Origin: Anderseniella sp.
GTDB lineage: Bacteria > Pseudomonadota > Alphaproteobacteria > Rhizobiales > Aestuariivirgaceae
Reading direction: 5' to 3'
NCBI GenBank assembly: GCA_013041995.1
Contig: JABDRA010000292.1
Location: 1 to 8,401, forward strand
DNA length: 8,401 nucleotides
The notes beneath the pieces were generated by a model. The model worked only from the letters and a program-made list of their open reading frames with translations, did no database searches and had not been told where the DNA came from. How positions within the stretch are numbered: position 1 is the stretch's first letter; every line of letters begins with the position of its first letter. This document shows, in pieces, positions 1 through 5,348 of the stretch. Position numbers and translations under genes: made by a program.

Positions 1-2
1 GC

Positions 3-98
3 AGGGGGCTGATTGTTCGCGAACTGCCAATTGCCGTTAGGGCGGCGCTGTGTCTGGCCGGGTTGGCTGTCATGTTTGGCCCGACACTCTGGCTCTAG
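3..98 (+). CDS. C-terminal end of a membrane protein, possibly a TRAP transporter permease (partial)
   Basis: Only the last 31 codons are present, in the frame starting at base 3 and ending with TAG at 96-98. The tail starts RGLIVRELPIAVRAALC and continues as a hydrophobic helix ending in GPTLWL. This is a short basic/amphipathic linker followed by one membrane segment at the extreme C-terminus. Fused TRAP permeases of the TAXI type often end in this way, and a TRAP system would suit the nearby racemase-like enzyme, but 31 residues cannot fix a family. The absence of in-frame stops over 93 bases is weak evidence by itself; the membrane-like composition is what makes it credible. The gene is convergent with the TerB-like gene that ends at 134. 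Any other polytopic membrane protein remains possible. Confidence 0.45.
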   Translation, partial: RGLIVRELPIAVRAALCLAGLAVMFGPTLWL

Positions 99-104
99 AG
101 CGAC

Positions 105-124
105 ATGGGTTCAATTAAACCCAT
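105..124. terminator. Stem-loop between convergent genes, possible bidirectional terminator
   Basis: ATGGGTT (105-111) and AACCCAT (118-124) form a perfect 7-bp stem with a 6-base AT-rich loop. It lies in the 35-bp gap between the stop of the membrane protein (98) and the stop of the convergent TerB-like gene (134), where a terminator serving both strands would be expected. There is no clear T-tract on either side, so intrinsic termination would be weak. Confidence 0.35.
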
Positions 125-133
125 AAACCTGAT

Positions 134-628
134 CTAGCTGCCAGCCATAGCCTTGCCTTCCTGATGAAGCTGGTCGGCCTCGTGATCTGTCAGTGCGAAT
201 ATGCGCGATGCCTTGCGGATCACGTCCAGCTCAGCCTCGTGCAGATCGCTGTCGGAATAGGCAATGGTCCACATTTTCCGGATAAATCCGGTCCTGCGTT
301 CGTGTGTTATGCTGGTTGTCAGAAACGACGCCAGCCACTGGATATGGGTTTGATCCATCGGACTGGTTGTCAGCCTTTCGCTGATGAATGCGATATCATC
401 GCCACGCAGCTTGATGTAGGGATCATAAAGGCGCCGGAGTATTCTGGCATCGGCGGGATGGATACGCTTGTCGGCAACTAACAACCATACAATTGCAATC
501 AGCGAAGCAAACGCGTTGTCGTTCTCGCGCAATTCGGGATAGATCGCATCAAGCCGGTACATGGAGTCCATGAGTTGCCTGATGCGCCTTTTTTTGCTCG
601 CTCGTTTTTGTCGGCTTGGTCCTGACAA
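134..628 (-). CDS. TerB-like (tellurite resistance TerB/DjlA N-domain family) protein
   Basis: This is a 164-residue, mostly helical soluble protein with no signal peptide and a very basic N-terminus (residues 7-17). Two acidic segments, ADKRIHPADARIL (about 51-63) and SDSDLHEAELDVI (about 125-137), match the paired metal-binding-type helical repeats of the TerB family (canonical pattern A-D-G-x-[LI]-x3-E). The first copy is degenerate: K/R replaces Gly, and Ala follows the Asp where Glu is usual. The length suits a stand-alone TerB (about 150 residues). The start chosen is TTG at 626-628 because AGGAAGG sits just upstream on the minus strand; the next in-frame ATG (569-571) has a poorer ribosome site. 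Other ter genes (terC, terD, terZ) are not in view, so a role in tellurite resistance should not be assumed. TerB-like domains generally occur in stress and membrane-associated modules; the function here is unknown. Confidence 0.72.
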   Translation of the reverse strand: MSGPSRQKRASKKRRIRQLMDSMYRLDAIYPELRENDNAFASLIAIVWLLVADKRIHPADARILRRLYDPYIKLRGDDIAFISERLTTSPMDQTHIQWLASFLTTSITHERRTGFIRKMWTIAYSDSDLHEAELDVIRKASRIFALTDHEADQLHQEGKAMAGS

Positions 629-713
629 ATTGCCTTCCTGTCATTGTCTATCAAGCAAAGGCAAGGTGACCTTACGTGATGCTCTGCACACGCCTGAAAA
701 AGCACGTGCACTC

Positions 714-735
714 TTCATTTGCAATAATAAATGAA
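714..735 (-). terminator. AT-rich stem-loop downstream of the racemase-like gene
   Basis: TTCATTT (714-720) and AAATGAA (729-735) form a 7-bp stem with an 8-base loop, about 50 bases beyond the stop of the minus-strand racemase-like gene and upstream of the TerB-like gene. It has only one G-C pair and no T-tract, so it is a weak terminator candidate and may be chance in an AT-rich gap. Confidence 0.2.
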
Positions 736-783
736 AGTCCAGCCTTATCGCCGTGGATAAACTTGCCTGTGCAGGTTGGGACC

Positions 784-1575
784 TTAAAGAGTAAACAATC
801 TGCCAAGCTGTGGCAGTTTGTCGGTTACTCCCGCCAGCCGTGCCGCATGCCATGCCATGGCATGGTTGCTGGAGGTGATCGGAACCCCTGTTTCGCGTTC
901 AATACTGGCCGCTTCTTCAACAAGCCTGACAGACGTACATGACACAAAGATAGCATCAACGTCTGATTCTTTCAGTATACGTTTTACTCCGTTGCGAATG
1001 GATTTTGGAGAGATGCTTGCGACCACCGCATCAGATTCTTCGTTGAATGACCCAAACACGGGGACTTCGAACCCGCGAGCCTGGATATAGTCGGCAACAA
1101 TGCGGTTTACATCTGCGCGATAGGGCGTCAATACGCCGATTTTCCTGGCCTTGAAGGCGTCGAATGCCGCAAATGCGGCCGTTATCGGGGTGGTACAGGC
1201 AATTCCGGGGCGAGCTTCACGGATGCGCTGGAATACTTTTTCCTCGCCAATTGCCATCGAGGCAGACGTACAGCCATAGGCAATGACATCCATGGTCGCG
1301 CCGGGCAGAAACACGTCTGCGCAATCACGGATGCGCGGCTCCATTGCGCGAAGTGTCTCGGGCGTTATCTGGTCGTCATTGAAAATCCGGCTCTGGTACA
1401 AAGCCAGCCCGGGCAATTCGGCAAATATCTGCCGCCATTCATGCTCAATCGTATAGTCACTGGCCAAGACTATCAGGCCGACGCGACCGCGCCCGGCAAT
1501 GCCATTGTCGGTTTCAAAGGGCAGGTTTTCGATCAGCTTCATGCTGTGGCATTCGTCCAAAACCTTTGTGTCCAT
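784..1575 (-). CDS. Asp/Glu racemase superfamily enzyme, EutA / maleate isomerase / arylmalonate decarboxylase-like
   Basis: This is a 263-residue cytosolic enzyme of the pseudo-symmetric two-cysteine racemase fold. The N-terminal motif RVGLIVLASDYTIEHEW (about 31-47) is typical of the maleate cis-trans isomerase/EutA branch. The first catalytic cysteine is C102 in YGCTSASMAIG and the second is C213 in FVSCTSVRLVE; TTPITAA (128-134), IGVLTPY and the C-terminal SSNHAMAWHAARLAG also match that branch. Having both cysteines argues for an isomerase/racemase rather than the single-Cys arylmalonate decarboxylase. The pattern is closest, from memory, to EutA of ectoine utilisation, but no eutBCDE gene is visible, so the substrate stays open. 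ATG at 1575 is preferred over the upstream GTG (1584) because AGGAG (minus strand, 1584-1588) is 8 bases from the ATG but overlaps the GTG. It is divergent from ispG and may be preceded by an operator at 1593-1607. Confidence 0.85.
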   Translation of the reverse strand: MDTKVLDECHSMKLIENLPFETDNGIAGRGRVGLIVLASDYTIEHEWRQIFAELPGLALYQSRIFNDDQITPETLRAMEPRIRDCADVFLPGATMDVIAYGCTSASMAIGEEKVFQRIREARPGIACTTPITAAFAAFDAFKARKIGVLTPYRADVNRIVADYIQARGFEVPVFGSFNEESDAVVASISPKSIRNGVKRILKESDVDAIFVSCTSVRLVEEAASIERETGVPITSSNHAMAWHAARLAGVTDKLPQLGRLFTL

Positions 1576-1592
1576 GACTTTCACTCCTGAAC

Positions 1593-1607
1593 CTGACGAG
1601 TTGTCAG
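1593..1607. promoter_or_regulatory. Inverted repeat CTGAC-N5-GTCAG upstream of the racemase-like gene
   Basis: This is a perfect 5-bp inverted repeat with a 5-base spacer, immediately upstream of the ribosome site of the minus-strand racemase-like gene. An AT-rich stretch further upstream (minus strand TATATGATAAT, about 1608-1619) could hold the -10 element. The position fits a repressor site just after the transcription start. The short arms make chance occurrence quite possible. Confidence 0.3.
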
Positions 1608-1669
1608 ATTATCATATACAGGCAGAGTTTCCATCATAACGTATTGCTGCGCCGATGCGCCGCTTGAAA

Positions 1670-1689
1670 TTGCAGGTCAACCCATGCAA
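1670..1689. promoter_or_regulatory. Inverted repeat TTGCA-N10-TGCAA in the ispG upstream region
   Basis: Two 5-bp half-sites, 1670-1674 and 1685-1689, face each other across 10 bases, in the divergent intergenic region about 45 bases before the ispG start. The geometry resembles a dimeric regulator site. No confident -35/-10 pair could be assigned to ispG, though the stretch GATAAAGTATTTTATC just downstream is the most AT-rich part and a likely melting region. Confidence 0.22.
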
Positions 1690-1734
1690 GTAACAGGCTG
1701 ATAAAGTATTTTATCCAATTCAGGAGTTGAGCCC

Positions 1735-2985
1735 ATGGCCTATTCGGCCGTTCAGCCGCGCCGCAAGTCTGTTGGTGTGAAGGTTGGCGAGAAGATTCAG
1801 ATCGGTGGCGGTGCGCCGGTTGTCGTTCAATCGATGACCAATACCGATACCGCAGATATCGAAGGCACTGCCCAACAGGTTGCAGCGCTTGCCCGTGCGG
1901 GTTCGGAACTGGTGCGCATCACCGTCGACAAGGAAGAAGCCGCCAAGGCTGTGCCGCACATCCGCGACCGGCTCGACCAGATGGGTGTCGACACGCCGCT
2001 GATCGGCGACTTCCACTATATTGGCCACACCTTGCTGCGCGACCATCCTGCCTGTGCCGAAGCCCTCGGCAAATATCGTATCAATCCGGGCAATGTCGGT
2101 TTCAAGGAAAAGCAGGACCGCAACTATTCGATGATGATCGAACGGGCCATCGAGTTCAACAAGCCGGTCCGGATCGGGGTGAACTGGGGGTCGCTGGACC
2201 AGGCCATGCTGGCAAGGTACATGGACGAAAACGCCAAGCTGGCCGAGCCCAGGGATGTGCGCCTTGTGATGCACGACACCATGGTCGAATCCGGTCTGCA
2301 GTCTGCCGCGCGCGCCGAGGAAATCGGCCTGCCGCGCGACAAGATCGTCATCTCGGTGAAAGTATCGGAAGTGCAGGACCTGATCGCGTGTTATCGCCAG
2401 ATTTCGGCGCGCAGTGACTACGCGCTGCATCTGGGGCTTACCGAAGCCGGCATGGGCTCTAAGGGCATTGTTGCTTCTGCGGCCGGGCTTGGAGTTTTGC
2501 TGCAGGAAGGCGTCGGCGACACGATCCGTATATCCCTGACGCCTGATCCCGGCGGCGATCGTTCCAAGGAAGTTATTGTGGCGCAGGAAATCCTGCAGAC
2601 CATGGGGATTCGCAACTTTACACCGATGGTTATCGCGTGTCCGGGCTGTGGGCGCACGACATCGACCGTATTCCAGCACCTGGCCCAGGATATTCAAGGC
2701 TATCTGCGTGCCCAGCAGCCGGAATGGAAGAAATCCTATCCCGGCTTTGAGGAGCTTCAGGTTGCGGTCATGGGGTGCATTGTCAACGGACCGGGAGAGT
2801 CCAAGCATGCCCATATCGGTATTTCACTGCCCGGTACCGGCGAAGTGCCGGCGGCGCCTGTTTTCATTGATGGCAAGAAAGTCAAAACCCTGCGCGGTGA
2901 AGACATTGGTGATCAGTTCAAGCAGATCGTTGATGATTACGTTGTGAACAAGTGGGGCGGGGGTGCCAATCAGGCGGCGGAGTGA
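1735..2985 (+). CDS. ispG: 4-hydroxy-3-methylbut-2-enyl diphosphate synthase (IspG/GcpE)
   Basis: IspG catalyses the penultimate step of the MEP isoprenoid pathway: reductive ring opening of methylerythritol cyclodiphosphate to HMBPP, using a 4Fe-4S cluster and an electron donor such as flavodoxin or ferredoxin. The 416-residue protein has an N-terminal TIM-barrel (VQSMTNTDTADIEGT, about 31-45; ELVRITVD; GDFHYIGH, about 91-98; INPGN, about 116-120). Its C-terminal ferredoxin-like domain holds the cluster cysteines C302 and C305 (ACPGCGRTTS) and C348 (MGCIVNGPGE), with the conserved glutamate E355. Spacing between the cysteine pair and the third cysteine (43 residues) is longer than in E. coli (32), fitting the slightly longer alphaproteobacterial form. 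Start ATG 1735 has AGGAG at 1722-1726, 8 bases upstream. It is apparently monocistronic, with a divergent neighbour on the left and a convergent one on the right. Confidence 0.97.
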   Translation: MAYSAVQPRRKSVGVKVGEKIQIGGGAPVVVQSMTNTDTADIEGTAQQVAALARAGSELVRITVDKEEAAKAVPHIRDRLDQMGVDTPLIGDFHYIGHTLLRDHPACAEALGKYRINPGNVGFKEKQDRNYSMMIERAIEFNKPVRIGVNWGSLDQAMLARYMDENAKLAEPRDVRLVMHDTMVESGLQSAARAEEIGLPRDKIVISVKVSEVQDLIACYRQISARSDYALHLGLTEAGMGSKGIVASAAGLGVLLQEGVGDTIRISLTPDPGGDRSKEVIVAQEILQTMGIRNFTPMVIACPGCGRTTSTVFQHLAQDIQGYLRAQQPEWKKSYPGFEELQVAVMGCIVNGPGESKHAHIGISLPGTGEVPAAPVFIDGKKVKTLRGEDIGDQFKQIVDDYVVNKWGGGANQAAE

Positions 2986-3059
2986 CGCTGAGTTGATTGT
3001 GCCGGCTGCGGGTTGCATTGACCCTGAAGCCCATATTTTGTGTCCCCAGATGCGTTGAA

Positions 3060-3101
3060 CGGGATGAGTGCGAAGCCAATATGTTCGCTGTGCTCACCCC
3101 G
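3060..3101 (+). terminator. Imperfect hairpin in the ispG 3' region
   Basis: Three paired blocks can be drawn: CGGG with CCCG, GAG with CTC, and GCGAA with TTCGC, separated by small internal loops around a 9-base apex. The structure lies about 75 bases after the ispG stop, in the 166-bp gap to the convergent small gene. There is no T-tract. It could be a 3' stabilising or Rho-associated structure, or chance. Apart from this the gap 2986-3151 shows nothing recognisable. Confidence 0.2.
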
Positions 3102-3146
3102 CTCTAGCTCCAGCCGTCCCGGAACTATTCGATGTCTGGTTTAAAC

Positions 3147-3163
3147 GGTGCCTAGTAGGCGCC
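3147..3163 (-). terminator. Short hairpin overlapping the stop of the small secreted-protein gene
   Basis: GGTGCC (3147-3152) and GGCGCC (3158-3163) face each other across 5 bases, with one mismatch in the minus-strand transcript. The stem overlaps the TAG stop (3152-3154) of the small minus-strand gene and is followed on that strand by GTTTAAACC. It is a possible weak terminator, given the short stem and minimal T run. Confidence 0.25.
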
Positions 3164-3358
3164 GTATTCGCGCAGGCAGGCACGATATTTGGCCCACATG
3201 TAATCCTTGCGTTCGAGGCTGTGTGCGCCCAGTGCGCGAGCCTTGTAATAGTGGCAATACTGGTAAGCGTAACTCTTGTTGCCGCTTGCGTTTGCTGTGA
3301 CCGTGCCCACGGTGGCGAAACCTGATGCGATGATTGCTGCGATGAGGAGGGACTTCAT
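3152..3358 (-). CDS. Small secreted Tyr-rich protein of unknown function
   Basis: This is a 68-residue protein. Residues 1-24 form a clear Sec signal peptide: MKS, a hydrophobic core LLIAAIIASGFATVG, then an Ala-x-Ala type site TANA before SGN. The predicted mature chain (about 44 residues) is strikingly aromatic, with nine Tyr and one Trp, and has two cysteines (C35 in YQYCHYYKA and C61 in YRACLREYG) that could form one disulfide in the periplasm. The start ATG 3356-3358 is chosen over the longer open frame (to 3445) because the signal peptide begins exactly there and AAGGAA lies about 8 bases upstream; the extra 29 residues would be basic and featureless. I do not recognise a named family, although short secreted proteins of this layout occur in Hyphomicrobiales. 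It lies 132 bp downstream of ispA on the same strand. The leader can pair GGGCC with GGCCC (3395-3440), but no promoter is evident. Confidence 0.7.
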   Translation of the reverse strand: MKSLLIAAIIASGFATVGTVTANASGNKSYAYQYCHYYKARALGAHSLERKDYMWAKYRACLREYGAY

Positions 3359-3490
3359 TGCTCTGTTCCTTCGTTTGTTGTGCTTGTCCTTTGCGGGCCT
3401 GACGTGCCCTCTCGATGACAACCACACTCGCACACGGCCCATCACGGCGATGTGCAGAATCTCACATGACGAATTTTCAGACCAGATCAG

Positions 3491-4378
3491 TCAGTTCTTG
3501 CGCTCGACAATGAAGCGGGCGGCTTCGCGTAAGGTCGCGGCCTTGTCACCATAAGGTGCCAGCAGATCGCACGCCTCGTCGGCCAGTGCGCTGGCCTTCT
3601 GCCTGGCACCGTCGAGGCCAAACAGGTCGATGAAAGTTGCCTTGCCGGCGTCAGCATCCTTCTGGGTTGCCTTGCCGAGTTGTTCGGGAGAGCTTTCCAC
3701 GTCAAGAATATCATCGGCAATCTGGAATGCCAGGCCGACCTTGTCGGCAAAGGTTCGCATGGTGGTTCTGTCATCAGAACCGGCTTGAGCGAGAATGGCG
3801 CCGCCTTCCAGTGAAAACCGGAACAACGCGCCGGTTTTCAGGCTTTGGATGGCAATGATCTCGTCAAGGTCATGGGAGTGCTTTTCTTCTGCGGCGAGAT
3901 CAAGCATCTGGCCGCCGACCATGCCGTTATGACCGGACGCACGTGCAAGTTCGAGCGCCAGATCGGCGCGCACCGAACCATCTGCATGGGTGGCAGGATC
4001 GGCAATAATCTCAAATGCCACCGTCAACAGGCCATCACCTGCCAGTATTGCGGTCGCCTCGTCATAGGCAATGTGACAGGTTGGCTTGCCGCGGCGCAGG
4101 TCGTCATCATCCATTGCAGGCAGGTCATCATGCACCAGGGAATAACAGTGAATACATTCAAGCGCGGCGCCGACACGCAGCGCCTGATGGTGATCAGCAC
4201 CCAGTATGCCGGCACTTTCCGATACGAAGAACGGCCGCAGGCGCTTGCCCTGTGCTAACGCGGAATAGCGCATGGCTTCAGTGACACGCGGTGCGCGCGA
4301 TGTCTGCACTGCCAGAAGCTCGTCGAGCATGACTTCGATTTCATTGGCAGTGTTCTTCAGTGCCGCCTGGAATGTCAT
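3491..4378 (-). CDS. ispA: Farnesyl diphosphate synthase (class E polyprenyl synthetase, IspA)
   Basis: IspA condenses DMAPP/GPP with IPP to farnesyl diphosphate, the precursor of undecaprenyl phosphate, quinone side chains and hopanoids. The 295-residue protein has GKRLRP (44-49), the first aspartate-rich motif DDLPAMD (84-90), RRGKPT, GDGLL, the GGQMLDL segment, KTG (181-183), and the second aspartate-rich motif DDILD (222-226). The tyrosine five residues before the first motif (CYSLVHDD) and the four-residue spacing inside DDxxxxD are those of bacterial farnesyl synthases; geranylgeranyl synthases such as CrtE usually carry a small residue there. ATG 4378 gives the usual length, but its best ribosome site (AGGAG) is 13 bases away. 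An in-frame ATG at 4453 would add 25 basic residues of no family character and would place the start in the loop of an inverted repeat. The start is therefore moderately sure, the function very sure. Confidence 0.95.
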   Translation of the reverse strand: MTFQAALKNTANEIEVMLDELLAVQTSRAPRVTEAMRYSALAQGKRLRPFFVSESAGILGADHHQALRVGAALECIHCYSLVHDDLPAMDDDDLRRGKPTCHIAYDEATAILAGDGLLTVAFEIIADPATHADGSVRADLALELARASGHNGMVGGQMLDLAAEEKHSHDLDEIIAIQSLKTGALFRFSLEGGAILAQAGSDDRTTMRTFADKVGLAFQIADDILDVESSPEQLGKATQKDADAGKATFIDLFGLDGARQKASALADEACDLLAPYGDKAATLREAARFIVERKN

Positions 4379-4441
4379 TTGGCTTCGCACGCTCCTGTCA
4401 TAATGCCGGTTTCGTCTTGCGCCCGGCTGGGGTAATGATCT

Positions 4442-4474
4442 TGTTACCGCCATCTTCTAGTTCCGGCGGCAACA
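4442..4474. promoter_or_regulatory. Long imperfect inverted repeat in the ispA/mtgA divergent region
   Basis: TGTTACCGCC (4442-4451) and GGCGGCAACA (4465-4474) match in 9 of 10 positions across a 13-base spacer. The dyad sits in the 114-bp region between ispA and mtgA, about 18 bases before the mtgA start. It could be an operator serving both genes, or a leader hairpin that affects mtgA translation, since the mtgA ribosome site is weak. Confidence 0.4.
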
Positions 4475-4492
4475 GAGCGCAACCGGCAAGCG

Positions 4493-5200
4493 ATGGCACT
4501 TTTCACAAAATACAAAAAACGTTCAAGGCTGCGCTATGGGCTGTACCTGCTCTTGGGCCTGCTGGCGCTGCCATATCTGCTGACACTGGTCTACACGGTC
4601 GTGCCGCCGCCCGTGACAACGATGATGGTATGGAAGAAGACGTTCGACGGTAATGCAATCGACTATCGCTGGCGGCCACTAGCCGATACATCGCAAAACC
4701 TGGTGCGTTCCGTGGTCACCGCTGAAGATGCCCGCATATGCGAGCACGCCGGCATTGACTGGGAGGTCTTCCAGACCGTGGCGATGGAAGCGCTGGAAAA
4801 CGAGGGCGGGCCATCGCGTGGTGGATCAACCATCACCCAGCAAGTGGCGAAGAACCTGTTTCTATGGCCATCACGTTCCTATGTCCGAAAAGCACTGGAA
4901 CTGCCGCTTGCCCTGTGGATCGATCTGGTCTGGTCAAAACGTCGGATTGTAGAGGTCTACGTGAATACGGCTGAATGGGCTCCAGGTGTTTATGGCGCAG
5001 AAGCTGCCGCCCAATACCATTTCCGCAAATCTGCAAAGGCGCTGACAAAAGCCCATGCCGCGCAACTGGCCGCAGCCCTGCCAAATCCGGCTGTGCGCAA
5101 TGCCGGCAAACCCGGCCCGAAGGTGCGCAGGCAGGCCCGCACGATCCGCAAGCGGGTAAATTCCACGGTGCCTTATCTGGAATGCCTGAAACTGAACTGA
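4493..5200 (+). CDS. mtgA: Monofunctional biosynthetic peptidoglycan transglycosylase (MtgA, GT51)
   Basis: MtgA polymerises lipid II into glycan strands on the outer face of the inner membrane and lacks a transpeptidase domain. The 235-residue protein has a short basic cytoplasmic tail (KYKKRSRLR), one membrane anchor (about 15-36) and a periplasmic GT51 domain. Motif 1 is VVTAEDARICEHAGID with catalytic E78; motif 2 is GGSTITQQVAKNLFL (about 110-124); motif 3 is RKALELPLALWIDLVWSKRR (about 132-151), followed by IVEVYVNTAEW with E154 and E161. In motif 1 the usual Phe of EDxxFxxH is Ile (I82), a mild change. The length is normal for the family. The ribosome site before ATG 4493 is weak (GGCAAGCG). 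It is divergent from ispA, an arrangement I recall from related alphaproteobacteria. Confidence 0.95.
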   Translation: MALFTKYKKRSRLRYGLYLLLGLLALPYLLTLVYTVVPPPVTTMMVWKKTFDGNAIDYRWRPLADTSQNLVRSVVTAEDARICEHAGIDWEVFQTVAMEALENEGGPSRGGSTITQQVAKNLFLWPSRSYVRKALELPLALWIDLVWSKRRIVEVYVNTAEWAPGVYGAEAAAQYHFRKSAKALTKAHAAQLAAALPNPAVRNAGKPGPKVRRQARTIRKRVNSTVPYLECLKLN

Positions 5201-5218
5201 GCGCCCCCGCGTCCAGTT
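5195..5218 (+). terminator. Stem-loop overlapping the mtgA stop codon
   Basis: AACTGAGCGC (5195-5204) and GCGTCCAGTT (5209-5218) form a 10-position stem with one A-C mismatch and one G-U pair around a CCCC loop. The TGA stop (5198-5200) is inside the left arm. No T-tract follows, so it would be a non-canonical or Rho-assisted terminator, or an mRNA 3'-end stabiliser. Confidence 0.4.
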
Positions 5219-5278
5219 GTCGCTTGCGGTGCGCAGGCTTTGTCCGCTAACTGGCCTCAATCAATCAACATCAGTTCT

Positions 5279-5290
5279 CATACCGGTATG
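5279..5290. promoter_or_regulatory. Perfect 12-bp palindrome CATACCGGTATG upstream of the SulP gene
   Basis: The sequence is fully self-complementary and lies 58 bases before the SulP start codon, inside the 148-bp gap after mtgA. This is a natural position for a dimeric regulator controlling the SulP-UspA unit. No matching second copy was seen in the window, and no reliable -35/-10 pair could be assigned around it. Confidence 0.35.
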
Positions 5291-5311
5291 CGGTGTCCAA
5301 CATCCCACATC

Positions 5312-5333
5312 GCCGGGGCGGCTTTCATTTTCT
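5312..5333 (+). terminator. Small GC hairpin followed by a T-rich run before the SulP gene
   Basis: GCCG (5312-5315) and CGGC (5319-5322) form a 4-bp stem with a GGG loop, directly followed by TTTCATTTTCT. The arrangement resembles a minimal intrinsic terminator or attenuator in the SulP leader, but the stem is very short. Confidence 0.2.
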
Positions 5334-5348
5334 CTACAGGTCTGTTTA

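Noticed and set aside
164..481. Plus-strand 105-codon frame opposite the TerB-like gene
   Set aside because: No family character, and the opposite strand encodes a coherent helical TerB-like protein with a strong ribosome site.
702..709. GCACGTGC palindrome between the TerB-like and racemase-like genes
   Set aside because: Only 8 bp, common by chance in GC-rich DNA, and not placed near a credible promoter.
1720..2814. 364-codon open frame on the minus strand opposite ispG
   Set aside because: It is antisense to a certain ispG with all catalytic cysteines. The product is Arg/His/Gly-rich with no family character, a usual shadow in GC-rich DNA.
3068..3325. Plus-strand 85-codon frame with a hydrophobic stretch
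   Set aside because: It lies mostly opposite the small secreted-protein gene; the hydrophobic run mirrors that gene's codons and there is no good ribosome site.
5217..5348. 44-codon N-terminal extension of the SulP frame from a TTG
   Set aside because: The extension lacks family character, overlaps the hairpin at the mtgA stop and contains the palindrome. ATG 5349 starts the recognisable SulP N-terminus.
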